Source of the DNA: Nocardia sp. CY41
GTDB lineage: Bacteria; Actinomycetota; Actinomycetes; Mycobacteriales; Mycobacteriaceae
Assembly: GCF_009829325.1 (NCBI RefSeq)
Contig: NZ_VUOS01000006.1
Location: 1-64,000, forward strand
Length of the DNA: 64,000 bases
Direction of reading: 5' to 3'
Under the pieces are notes generated by a model that was not told the origin of the DNA, made no database searches, and worked only from the letters and a program-made list of their open reading frames with translations. The translations under genes and the position numbers were made by a program. The number at the start of each line of letters is the position of its first letter. Within the stretch, counting starts at the first letter, position 1. Positions 56,443 through 64,000 of the stretch are shown here, one piece after another.

Positions 56443-57717
56443 TCAGTTCTGCGCGACGGCCTCCTCGGCTGCGGCGCGGGCACGTGGCAGCGCCTCCCGC
56501 ACCGGAATCCGGCCCAGATACATTTCGGCGAGGATCGGGTCGACGGCGCGCAATGCGGCCGGGAAACCCGGCCCGCCACCGGAGGAAATGCGCGGGCCGC
56601 GCAGCACGTCGAAGAAGGGGGCGACATCGACCCCCTTATCGGCCCAGTAGTCGCGATAGCGCTGCTGTTCGGAGACGACTGCCGGGATGGTGGCGCCGCC
56701 TTCGGCCAGAAAGCGATTTCCCGCGCCGCTGCCGAGCCAGGCCAGTACCCGGCGTACCGCGTCCGGATGCCGGGTGGCCGCGTTACCGGCGACGCCGATC
56801 GCGTTGTTCGTGCTCACCCGTCCGGCCGGGCCCGCGGGCAGCAACGCGACGCCCCAGGCGAAGCGAGCCTGCTCGGAGATCTGGGCGAGAGTGAACGTTC
56901 CGGACTGGAACAGCGCCAGTTTTCCTTGCAGGAACGCGTTCTTCGCGAAGTCGGGATTGGTATTGGTGTCGGCGGGCGAGGGCGTGAGTCCGTCGGCGAT
57001 CAACCGCACCAGATAGTCGGACGCCGCCACGCCCTGCGGGCTGTCGAAGACGAAGTGATCGCGATCGTCCTGGAAGCGTGCTCCCGCCGAGCCCAGATAG
57101 GGCAGTTCGACGGACTGGAAGTCGCGCCCCCCGTTGTAGGCGTACGGGGCGACGGCCGCCAGCCGGCGCAGCAGCGGCCGTAGGGTGTCGTCGCCGTCCG
57201 GATTCCAGCGCAGTGCGTTCAGTTCCGCCGGATCCACGTGCGCGGCCGCGAGCAAGTCGCGGTTGTAGTAGACCGCTGTTCCGGCATCGACGAATTGCGG
57301 TACGGCCCACAACTTTCCGTCGCGTGTGTACTGCGTCACCGCCGACGGGTCCCAGGCTGTCACGGCCTCGGGACCGAGTGCCGCCCCGATGTCGATCAAG
57401 CGTCCGGCGTCGGCGTAGTCCTCGTACAGGTTGGTCCAGAACAGGTCGTCGGCAGTGCCCCCGGCGACGTCCAGCCGCAGCTTTTGCTGATACGACGCCC
57501 ACGGCACCACCGTGATCCGCACTTCGATGTCCGGATTCGCCCGTTCGAACTCCGCGAGCGAGGCACGATAGGCGGGGACGAGGCTCTCGTCCCAGATCCG
57601 CAGCCCGAGCACGGTGCGGCCGGATCCGTCGCCGTCGCGGCCGAGCCACAAGACGGCCGCGACCAGCAGCACCGCGGCGAGCGCGAGGGCGACCACCACG
57701 CGGGTCGAAGTCCTCAT
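56443..57717 (-). CDS. Carbohydrate ABC transporter substrate-binding protein
   Basis: 424 aa, ATG at 57717 overlapping the stop of the upstream permease gene (ATGA). Family 1 extracellular solute-binding fold: LRIWDESLVPAYRASLAEFE, GTADDLFWTNLYEDYADAGR, KLWAVPQFVDAGTAVYYNRD, AFLQGKLALFQSGTFTLAQI. The N-terminus has a hydrophobic helix (VVVALALAAVLLVAAVLWLG) but no lipobox cysteine, so the protein is either released or stays anchored by this helix, unlike the usual lipoprotein. Substrate unknown, probably an oligosaccharide or polyol. Confidence 0.9.
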   Translation of the reverse strand: MRTSTRVVVALALAAVLLVAAVLWLGRDGDGSGRTVLGLRIWDESLVPAYRASLAEFERANPDIEVRITVVPWASYQQKLRLDVAGGTADDLFWTNLYEDYADAGRLIDIGAALGPEAVTAWDPSAVTQYTRDGKLWAVPQFVDAGTAVYYNRDLLAAAHVDPAELNALRWNPDGDDTLRPLLRRLAAVAPYAYNGGRDFQSVELPYLGSAGARFQDDRDHFVFDSPQGVAASDYLVRLIADGLTPSPADTNTNPDFAKNAFLQGKLALFQSGTFTLAQISEQARFAWGVALLPAGPAGRVSTNNAIGVAGNAATRHPDAVRRVLAWLGSGAGNRFLAEGGATIPAVVSEQQRYRDYWADKGVDVAPFFDVLRGPRISSGGGPGFPAALRAVDPILAEMYLGRIPVREALPRARAAAEEAVAQN

Positions 57718-58535
57718 TTCACTCCCGTCCACGCGATCGAGCGCAGCACCTGCCGCTGGAAGATCACGAACAGCACCACCAGCGGCGCGATGGCCAGCGT
57801 CGTGGCCGCCATCACCAGCGTCCACTGCGCGTTGTACCGGGTCTGCAGGTTCGCCGTCGCCACGGTGAGCACCTGCCACGAGCGACCGCTGCTCGCGACC
57901 AGCGGCCACATGAAGTTGTTCCACTGCGAGACGATCGTGATCAGCGTCAAGGTCGCCAGCACCGGCCTGCTCATCGGCACCATCACGTGCACGATGATGT
58001 CGAGGGTGTTCGCGCCGTCGAGCCGCGCCGCCCCGATCAGCTCCTGCGGGATCGCCCGGAAATACTGACGCAGCAGGAAGATCGCGTAGGGCGAGCCGAA
58101 TACGAACGGCAGCACCAGCGCCCAGAACGTGTTCAGCAGCTCCAGTTGCGCGAACATCAGATAGAGGGGGATGAGCGTCACCATCGGCGGCACCATCATG
58201 GTGGCCAAGTACATCCAGAACAACGCGTCGCGGCCCGGGAATTCGGTGCGCGCGAACGCGTACGCCGCCAGCACCGAGGTGATCAGCTGGCCCCCGGTGA
58301 CGAACGCCGTCATCAGGGCGGTCACCAGCACCGCCCGACCGAATCCGTAGTCCAGCACCGTCCGGAAGTTCTCCGCGGTGACCGGATGCGGAAGGGTCAG
58401 CGGTGATCCGGTGGCGAACTGCTCGGGCGTCTTGACCGCCGTGAGGGCGCTGAGCAGCAGGGGAGCGACGGTCAGCAGCGCGCCGGCGGAGAGCACCGCA
58501 TAGGCCGCCGCCGAACGAAGGCGATCAGAATTCAT
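57714..58535 (-). CDS. Carbohydrate ABC transporter permease, MalG type
   Basis: 273 aa with six membrane helices (AYAVLSAGALLTVAPLLLSA and others). The EAA motif for docking the ATPase is AIPQELIGAARLDGANTLDI, followed by the conserved VPMSRPVLATLTLITIVSQW. It starts 10 nt inside the end of the partner permease and overlaps the binding-protein gene by 4 nt, so the three form an operon. No ATPase gene is present; a shared MsiK-like ATPase elsewhere is expected. Confidence 0.92.
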   Translation of the reverse strand: MNSDRLRSAAAYAVLSAGALLTVAPLLLSALTAVKTPEQFATGSPLTLPHPVTAENFRTVLDYGFGRAVLVTALMTAFVTGGQLITSVLAAYAFARTEFPGRDALFWMYLATMMVPPMVTLIPLYLMFAQLELLNTFWALVLPFVFGSPYAIFLLRQYFRAIPQELIGAARLDGANTLDIIVHVMVPMSRPVLATLTLITIVSQWNNFMWPLVASSGRSWQVLTVATANLQTRYNAQWTLVMAATTLAIAPLVVLFVIFQRQVLRSIAWTGVK

Positions 58536-59391
58536 AGGTGGTCCGATTCCGGAAGTAGCGGTGCTGCGCCATGGTGATCGCGAACATCACCGCGAACACC
58601 ACCAGCGCCATGACCGCGGCGCGGCCCGGACGCGCCGCGTCGAATGCTTCGGTGAAGATCCGCATCGCGAGGACGTCCGTGCGATCGCCCGGCCCGCCCT
58701 TGGTCAGCGCGTACACCGTGTCGAAGGTCTGGAACGCGCTCAGCACGCCGGTGACCAGGACGAAGAACATGGTGGGACGCAGCAGCGGCAGGATCAGCCA
58801 GCGGATCCGCCGCCATCCGGTGGCCCCGTCCAGCGCTCCCGCGTCGAGTATCTCGCTCGGTATCGCGCGGATTCCGGCCACGAAGAACAACGCCACGTAT
58901 CCGAAGTTCGCCCACACGCTCACCGCGGCCACCGACGGCAATGCCAGCGCCGGATCCGACAACCACTCGACGCGCCGGCCGAGTACGGCATTGACGGCGC
59001 CGCCGGTGGGCGCGAGCATCCACTGCCACACCACACCCACCGCCACCGGCGCGCACATCCACGGCAGCGTGTACATGACGCGCAGGCTCGTCGCGCCGCG
59101 CCGTCGCGCCAGCAACGCCGCGACCGCGAAACCCAGCACGGTCTGCGCGGGCACCACGATCGCGGTCAGCGCGAGCGTCACCAGCAGGGCATGGCCGAAG
59201 GCGGCGTCGGTCAGCACCGACCGCCAGTTGCGCAGGCCCACGAAATCCAGCGGCCCCAACAGGTTCCAGCTGTGCAGACTGAGCCAGGCCACCACCAGGA
59301 TCGGCGCTATCAGGAACGCGCCGACGCCGAACAGGCTCGGCAGCAGCAGAACATAACTCGTCACGCTACGACGAGCCCCAAGCCGGTTCAT
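58525..59391 (-). CDS. Carbohydrate ABC transporter permease, MalF type
   Basis: 288 aa from the ATG at 59391. Six membrane helices starting SYVLLLPSLFGVGAFLIAPI. EAA loop is AIPSEILDAGALDGATGWRR followed by LPLLRPTMFFVLVTGVLS, and TKGGPGDRTDVLAMRIF is the typical end region. First gene of the three-gene importer operon. The ribosome binding site is weak, so the start is the least certain point. Confidence 0.9.
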   Translation of the reverse strand: MNRLGARRSVTSYVLLLPSLFGVGAFLIAPILVVAWLSLHSWNLLGPLDFVGLRNWRSVLTDAAFGHALLVTLALTAIVVPAQTVLGFAVAALLARRRGATSLRVMYTLPWMCAPVAVGVVWQWMLAPTGGAVNAVLGRRVEWLSDPALALPSVAAVSVWANFGYVALFFVAGIRAIPSEILDAGALDGATGWRRIRWLILPLLRPTMFFVLVTGVLSAFQTFDTVYALTKGGPGDRTDVLAMRIFTEAFDAARPGRAAVMALVVFAVMFAITMAQHRYFRNRTTYEF

Positions 59392-59447
59392 GTGCTGCGA
59401 CGTTACCGCCCCCGCCCACCCGCACCCGGCGGGCGGGGGCGGGGTCG

Positions 59448-60200
59448 TCAGTCGGTCGGACCGCCCGCCACGTAGATCACCTGGCCCGATACGAAACCGG
59501 CGCCCTCGCTGACGAGGAACGAGGCGGTGTGCGCGATGTCGTCCGGTGTTCCCACGCGCTGCACGGGAATCTGTGCGGCGGCGGCCTTCTGGAAGTCCTC
59601 GAACGAGACGCCGACGCGCTCGGCGGTGGCGGCGGTCATGTCGGTGACGATGAACCCGGGCGCGATGGCATTGGCCGTCACGCCGAACTTGCCCAGCTCG
59701 AAGGCCAGGGTCTTGGTGAAGCCCTGCAGGCCGGCCTTCGCCGCCGAGTAGTTGGCCTGGCCGCGATTGCCGAGCGCCGAGGTGCTGGACATGTTCACGA
59801 TCCGCCCCCATTTCTGCTCGACCATGTACTTCTGCACCGCGCGGGTGAGCAGGAAGGCGCCACGCAGGTGCACGCCCAGCACCGCGTCCCAATCCGCGAC
59901 GCTCATCTTGAACAGCAGGTTGTCGCGCAGGATGCCCGCGTTGTTCACCACGACGGTCGGCGCGCCCAGCTCGTTCTCCAGCTGCTCGACGGCGGCGGCG
60001 ACCGAATCCTCGTCCGACACGTCGGCGCCGAGTGCGAGGGCCTGTCCGCCCGCCTCGGTGATCGCGCGGACCGTATCGGCGCAGGCTGCCGCGTCGAGGT
60101 CGAGCACGCCGACACGAAGCCCGTCCGCCGCCAAGCGCTTGGCGATCGCCGCACCGATCCCTCGTGCGGCGCCGGACACTACTGCAACTCGCTCGCCCAT
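59448..60200 (-). CDS. fabG: 3-oxoacyl-ACP reductase-like SDR (FabG family)
   Basis: 250 aa from the ATG at 60200, chosen because GAAGGGA lies 9 nt upstream; in-frame ATGs at 60239 and 60302 would extend it. Classical SDR: cofactor motif SGAARGIGAAIAKRLAADG, NNAGILRDNLLFKM, catalytic Ser in MSSTSALG, YSAAK (Tyr and Lys), and the end SEGAGFVSGQVIYVAGG. It reduces 3-oxoacyl thioesters with NADPH, or acts on another keto/hydroxy pair. Divergent from the SRPBCC gene at 60356. Confidence 0.9.
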   Translation of the reverse strand: MGERVAVVSGAARGIGAAIAKRLAADGLRVGVLDLDAAACADTVRAITEAGGQALALGADVSDEDSVAAAVEQLENELGAPTVVVNNAGILRDNLLFKMSVADWDAVLGVHLRGAFLLTRAVQKYMVEQKWGRIVNMSSTSALGNRGQANYSAAKAGLQGFTKTLAFELGKFGVTANAIAPGFIVTDMTAATAERVGVSFEDFQKAAAAQIPVQRVGTPDDIAHTASFLVSEGAGFVSGQVIYVAGGPTD

Positions 60201-60355
60201 GAGCGCGTCCCTTCGTCGGTCGGATGTCGGATCAGTCATACCGCACCTGCCCGCCGTCGTGTCCGGGACCATTCCGCCCGGATCGGCGCGCGGGATTTCC
60301 ACCGGTCTCGAGCAGAAGGCTTGCCCGGCTCTCGACCCGATGCTTCGATCGGCAT

Positions 60356-60826
60356 GTGACCGACCAGAACGAGGTTCCCCGTATCGTCAGCGCCAGCCGC
60401 GAGATCAACGCGGGCCCGGCGGAAATCTTCGAGCTCATCGCCGATCCCGCCGAGCAGCCGCGCTGGGACGGCAACGACAACCTGGCCGAGGCCGCGACGG
60501 GGCAGCGGGTGCGCGCGGCCGGCGCGGTGTTCAGCACGACGCTGACCAACGGAGCGGTGCGCGACAATCACGTCGTGGAGTTCGCCGAGGGCAGCCGCAT
60601 CGCGTGGCGCCCGTCGGAGCCCGGGAAGGAGCCGCCCGGTCACCTCTGGCGCTGGGAGCTCGAGCCGGTGGGCGTGGGCCGAACCCGGGTCACCCACACC
60701 TATGACTGGACATCGCTCACCGACGAGAAGCGCCAGGTCCGCGCTCGCGCGACCACCGCGGACAAGCTTGCGGCCTCGCTCGATCGCCTCGCCGGACTAG
60801 CCGAGCAGCAAGCGGTTTCGTCGTAG
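60356..60826 (+). CDS. SRPBCC family protein
   Basis: 156 aa from the GTG at 60356; the frame upstream is Pro/Arg-rich shadow. Helix-grip fold: ASREINAGPAEIFELIADPA, EQPRWDGNDNLAEAATG, FAEGSRIAWRPSEPGKE, LWRWELEPVGVGRTRVTHTY and the C-terminal helix KLAASLDRLAGLAEQQA. The Trp-rich central part (DW, AW, LWRWEL) is typical of one actinobacterial branch. Ligand unknown. It shares an intergenic region of about 155 bp with the divergent FabG-like gene. Confidence 0.83.
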   Translation: MTDQNEVPRIVSASREINAGPAEIFELIADPAEQPRWDGNDNLAEAATGQRVRAAGAVFSTTLTNGAVRDNHVVEFAEGSRIAWRPSEPGKEPPGHLWRWELEPVGVGRTRVTHTYDWTSLTDEKRQVRARATTADKLAASLDRLAGLAEQQAVSS

Positions 60827-60858
60827 TCACCGTTCGCACGTCAGCGTGGGGCGGTGGT

Positions 60859-61172
60859 TCAGGCCGGTAGGCCGATGAGCGCGGCTTCCTGTCCTTGGGT
60901 GCTGATCATGTCGCGGGCGGCTGCTCGACCACGCCGCCGTGCAACAGGCGATCAGCGGCCTGCGCCATCTGGATGCCGCCGTAATGGTGGCGCTGCATCA
61001 GGCGCAGGAACCGCGTCGCCGCCTCCGCGCCGCGCGCGCCGGCGAGTGCGTCGAGGTCGGCCTGGCTCGCCATACGTGGTGGCGGCAGCGTCGTGTATCC
61101 GAACGACCCGGTAGGGGGTGGCGGCGTCGGAGGAGCGCGGTTCCGGCGCGGCGCTACGGAGTCCCTACCCAC
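60859..61172 (-). pseudogene. DUF305 family remnant with frameshift
   Basis: ATRFLRLMQRHHYGGIQMAQ (first frame, ending at 60906) carries the LMxRHHxGGxxMA signature of the second half of DUF305 proteins. The frame then stops, while a shifted frame from 60909 continues with MISTQGQEAALIGLPA, the expected next segment (SMISxQGQE). The N-terminal half with the first His pair is missing. So the gene is truncated and frameshifted. DUF305 proteins are exported and linked to metal handling. Confidence 0.65.
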
Positions 61173-61329
61173 GGAGTCGAGCCGGTCCGGCCCCTCGTCG
61201 CGCCGGACGCTGTTGTCCGGTTACCTGAGTCGGTGTGCGCGTGTCACGCCGGACGTCAATGGGTGCGGCTCCCCTCCGCGCGTTGCCGGTCGTTCGGCGC
61301 GGTGCGGCCGGTCCGGTAACCTTGCCCGA

Positions 61330-61887
61330 ATGACCTCGCCACGCCGTGTGAACAGGGGGCCGAAGGCGGCGGCCGGCAACCGGGCGGCCTTGATTCAGGC
61401 GGCGCGAGAGGTCTTCGCCGACAGCGGTTTCGACGCGCCGTTCAGCTCCATCGCGCGGGCCGCGGGAGTCGGGCAGGGCGTGCTCTACCGGCACTTCCCG
61501 ACCCGGGAGAGCATCGCGCTGGCAGTGTTCGAGGAGAACATCGACGGCATCGAGGCGCTGGCGGCCGATCCGGCGGTCACGGTCGACGACCTGCTGGCGA
61601 TCATGGTCGATCAGATCACCACCTCGGCGGCCTTCATCGCGATGATCCATCCCACCGATACCGACGACATGCGCCTGTTCGAGGTGGCGCGACGGTTGAT
61701 CACCCTCATCGCGGAAAAGCTCGCGGATCCGGCTCAGCGCGGCACGATCAGTGCCGACATCACCACCGCCGACGTGGTCCTGGCGCTGGCGATGCTCGCG
61801 GCGGTGCTGTCGAAGACCGACGCGCAGTCGAAGAAGGAGACCGCCCGGCAGGCCTGGGCGTTGCTGGACCGCGCGTTGCACGACTGA
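61330..61887 (+). CDS. TetR family transcriptional regulator
   Basis: 185 aa from the ATG at 61330. HTH domain: NRAALIQAAREVFADSGFDA, FSSIARAAGVGQGVLYRHFP and TRESIALAVFEENIDGIEA. The C-terminal ligand-binding part is helical (VDDLLAIMVDQITTSAAFIA, ALAMLAAVLSKTDAQSKKE) and resembles the YvdT/AefR-like C-terminal type. The neighbouring genes do not point to a target. No palindromic operator was found in its immediate promoter. Confidence 0.88.
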   Translation: MTSPRRVNRGPKAAAGNRAALIQAAREVFADSGFDAPFSSIARAAGVGQGVLYRHFPTRESIALAVFEENIDGIEALAADPAVTVDDLLAIMVDQITTSAAFIAMIHPTDTDDMRLFEVARRLITLIAEKLADPAQRGTISADITTADVVLALAMLAAVLSKTDAQSKKETARQAWALLDRALHD

Positions 61888-62247
61888 CGGCGAGGGGCGC
61901 GTCGCGGATGCGCGCGTTCAGCGCGATCGATCGATCGACGTGAACGTGTCTGCTACCCGCCCGAGCGAACGGACGACATACAGCAGGCCATCGGCGAATT
62001 CCCGTCGCCCGACGTCCATTCCGGTTTCCGACGACCAGCGGGCGAGCAACCGACGCACCGCGGCGTCGGCGCCGCTGGTGCGCAACCGCACCGCGGCGGC
62101 ACGCGTTTGCCGCTGTGCCTGATCATCCAGGGCGACAGAGGCTTTCGGTGGCCTGCGCGTGGCGGACGCCGACGAGGTGCGGCGTCGATCTCGTGCCCGC
62201 CGGGTGACCGGGTGATGCGTCCTGCCTGCGTTGGGAAGGCTCGCTTT
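61888..62247. other. Intergenic region before the iron-box gene
   Basis: 360 bp. On the minus strand a protein-like tail (ADAAVRRLLARWSSETGMDV, then FADGLLYVVRSLGRVADTFT) ends at 61918, with normal codon use but no acceptable start codon upstream, so it may be a decayed small gene. The right end leads into the IdeR box. Confidence 0.35.
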
Positions 62248-62266
62248 TGAAGTTAGCCTAACCTTA
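62248..62266 (+). promoter_or_regulatory. IdeR/DtxR iron box at the PepSY gene start
   Basis: TGAAGTTAGCCTAACCTTA matches 16 of 19 positions of the actinobacterial iron box TTAGGTTAGSCTAACCTAA. Its last base is the A of the ATG at 62266, so iron-loaded IdeR would block transcription or translation start directly. Confidence 0.75.
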
Positions 62267-63507
62267 TGAACGCGACCGTGGTGGTGTCCGAGCCGGGCAA
62301 GCGGATCGTCCGGGGGCGCAGGCGAGCCCGAAGACCGGTGCGCCGCAAGCTGATCGTGATCCACCGCTGGTCGGCGTTGCTGCTCGGGCTGGTCCTGGTG
62401 ATCCAGTGCACCTCGGGCGCGATCCTGCTCTACCACGCCGAACTGTTCCGGGCTCAGCACGCCTCGTTCTATCGGCACACCGACGGACCGCCGGTGCTCG
62501 ACGGTGAGCAAGCCGTCGCGCTGGTTCGCGCCGCCGATCCCGACTTCGACGTCGGCTGGGTCGGCATGGACGGCGGCGTCCTCGTGGTCGGGAACATCGG
62601 CTACACCGCCGCCTACTCCGTCGACCCCGGCACCGGGCGGATCAACGAGCGGGTGGATCTGACCGACGGACTCTTGGGCTGGCTGGCCAATCTGCACAAC
62701 TGCGCCTTCGGCTGTGCGCGGTACTCCGGCGCGATCCCGGTCCTGGAGAACAAGGCGCCGGTCATCCACATCAAGTGGGGGGCAGTCATCGTGGGCTCGA
62801 TCGGCCTCCTGCTGGTCTCGCTCGCGGTATCCGGTGCGGTCATCTGGTGGCCGTCGCTCAAACGGCTGCGCCAGGGGTTCCGCGTCCGGCTCCGAAAGGG
62901 CCGCTTCGCCCGGGACCGCGACCTGCACAACGTGATCGGCATCATCGCCGTGCCGTTCCTGCTGGTATGGGGCATCACCGGCATCACCATCGAATGGCCT
63001 GCCGTGCAGCGCGCCTGGCTCGTCGCGACCGGCGGCAACACCGTTCTCGAACGCACCGAGAAGTCCTTCGTGCCGAGGCCGGGTGGTGCGGACCGTGCCG
63101 CTGTCTCCCTCGGCGAGGCGGGCGCGATCGCGCATCGAGCCGCCCCGGGCCGGCTCGCTTACCTCGTGCTGCCCACGGACACCACCCCGTACTACCGTGC
63201 CACGGTCGCCGGCGCCTATTCCCCGCGCGAGCACCGCCTGTTCTACAGCGGCGACGTGCTGGTCTACGTGAACGCCTACGACGGCTCCGACATCAAGGTG
63301 GTCGACGCGAGCCACGACCGGCCGCTGGCGAACACCTTCTACGCGAAGGTCTTCGAGCCCGCCCACTTCGGCTGGCTGGTGAACGGCTGGTGGCGGCTGA
63401 TCTGGCTCGCTCTCGGACTGACTCCGCTCGCCCTCGCCGTCACCGGTCTGTCGACTTGGTCGGTGCGGCGCCGGGCCCGGCGCCGCGACAACCGCGCGGT
63501 GACGTAA
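62266..63507 (+). CDS. PepSY-associated TM helix domain protein, iron-regulated
   Basis: 413 aa, ATG inside the iron box, probably leaderless or with a very short leader. Four membrane helices: LLLGLVLVIQCTSGAILLYH, VIVGSIGLLLVSLAVSGAVI, VIGIIAVPFLLVWGITGITI and LIWLALGLTPLALAVTGLST. Conserved His residues lie next to them (VIHRWSALL, DLHNVIG, FEPAHFGWL), and PepSY domains occupy the external loops. Members of this family act as membrane reductases for ferric siderophores or haem-linked electron transfer. The iron box supports an iron-acquisition role. Confidence 0.88.
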   Translation: MNATVVVSEPGKRIVRGRRRARRPVRRKLIVIHRWSALLLGLVLVIQCTSGAILLYHAELFRAQHASFYRHTDGPPVLDGEQAVALVRAADPDFDVGWVGMDGGVLVVGNIGYTAAYSVDPGTGRINERVDLTDGLLGWLANLHNCAFGCARYSGAIPVLENKAPVIHIKWGAVIVGSIGLLLVSLAVSGAVIWWPSLKRLRQGFRVRLRKGRFARDRDLHNVIGIIAVPFLLVWGITGITIEWPAVQRAWLVATGGNTVLERTEKSFVPRPGGADRAAVSLGEAGAIAHRAAPGRLAYLVLPTDTTPYYRATVAGAYSPREHRLFYSGDVLVYVNAYDGSDIKVVDASHDRPLANTFYAKVFEPAHFGWLVNGWWRLIWLALGLTPLALAVTGLSTWSVRRRARRRDNRAVT

Positions 63508-63515
63508 TCGCGGAA

Positions 63516-64000
63516 CTACGACGGGAAGTAGATCACCTGGCCCGCGAAGACCGTGTCGGGGTTGTCGATGTGGTTCGCCGCTGCGGCGACCCCGACGCGG
63601 GTGTCCGCATCGGTGGTGCCGTATACCCGGCGGCACATCGATCGCAACGTATCGCCCGCGACGCTTTGGCGGCGATTCAGGCCGGGCACGACAAGGATGT
63701 GCCCCGGTGCCGGTTCGGCGCCCGAAAGGTGGTTCGCCAGTTCGATCACCAGAGCGAGATGCTCGTCGCCGTACCAGCGTTCCGCCAGAGTCGCGAGGGT
63801 CTCGCCTTCGACGACCGTATGGTGGCCGACATCGCCCAGTTCCGGAATGTGCAACCAGGCGCCGGGCTGTATCTCCCGTTGTGCCACACCGTTGACGACT
63901 TCCCAGATCAACTGCACGCCGGTGTCCTCGGTGCCGTAGTAGCGCTGGGTGATCTGCCTGCGTGTCGCGGTGGAGTCGGTGGTGGTGACGAGATGCCGCC
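63516..64000 (-). CDS. LysM-domain protein, cut by the window edge
   Basis: The frame is open to the right edge, so the N-terminus is outside the window. Three LysM-like modules can be seen: one at the edge (ATRRQITQRYYGTEDT), one in VEGETLATLAERWYGDEHLA followed by LANHLSGAEPAPGHILVVPG, and one in VAGDTLRSMCRRVYGTTDA ending in VFAGQVIYFPS. LysM modules bind peptidoglycan or related glycans. The upstream part may carry further domains. An ATG at 63917 inside the first module is probably not the real start. Confidence 0.8.
   Translation of the reverse strand, partial: RHLVTTTDSTATRRQITQRYYGTEDTGVQLIWEVVNGVAQREIQPGAWLHIPELGDVGHHTVVEGETLATLAERWYGDEHLALVIELANHLSGAEPAPGHILVVPGLNRRQSVAGDTLRSMCRRVYGTTDADTRVGVAAAANHIDNPDTVFAGQVIYFPS

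Noticed and set aside
61918..62180. Minus-strand protein-like tail ending at 61918
   Set aside because: Reads like a real C-terminus but no acceptable start codon was found; kept only as a note on the intergenic region.

Overview
The window is high-GC actinobacterial DNA, most like a Nocardia (Mycobacteriales). The gene order from about 277 to 21996 matches, from memory, the Mycobacterium tuberculosis block Rv1691 to Rv1713: TPR protein, HAD phosphatase, tlyA, nadK, recN, steA, steB, pyrG, NUDIX, xerD, parA, scpA, scpB, rluB, cmk, der. A 5S rRNA with its terminator sits at the left edge, so the block lies directly behind an rRNA operon. No CRISPR array, tRNA, insertion sequence or prophage was seen.

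Region by region. 1-21996: conserved housekeeping block, with many 1-26 nt stop/start overlaps. A few accessory genes interrupt it (SRPBCC protein, small secreted protein, cupin). 22288-34385: mixed accessory region. It holds an acyl-ACP thioesterase, a mannitol-dehydrogenase-family enzyme, a dps-rsbW-sigF stress operon with a sigma-B/F-type promoter, an SRPBCC gene running into an acyl-CoA ligase, a WS/DGAT acyltransferase, and several secreted or unknown proteins. 34456-47400: a catabolic cluster with a sterol flavour. It contains a mycofactocin-type SDR, a TetR regulator, an LLM oxidoreductase, a CYP123-like P450 with its ferredoxin, a SnoaL-like protein, a FadD19-like ligase, a DapB-like dehydrogenase, a CYP125-like P450, CYP51 (sterol 14-alpha-demethylase) and an orphan Mce protein. 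Five promoters in this cluster carry the same operator-like sequence, and one also has a KstR-type box. 47397-52254: a zinc-uptake locus of the AztABCD type with a Zur box, where the permease is fused in frame to an AztD-like lipoprotein. 52327-64000: class A beta-lactamase, a large membrane protein, a carbohydrate ABC transporter without ATPase, FabG-like and SRPBCC genes, TetR, an iron-box-controlled PepSY protein and a LysM protein cut by the right edge. Two decayed genes lie here (amidohydrolase, DUF305).

The most interesting parts are the putative TetR regulon built on a TGTCYAGACA operator with 12-bp phased TGTCY repeats around CYP51/CYP125-type genes, and the AztB-AztD fusion that keeps an internal lipobox and GTG codon. 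The TetR gene appears frameshifted near its 3' end, which bears on whether the regulon is still controlled. Functions are assigned from motifs and remembered family sequences; no database search was run.
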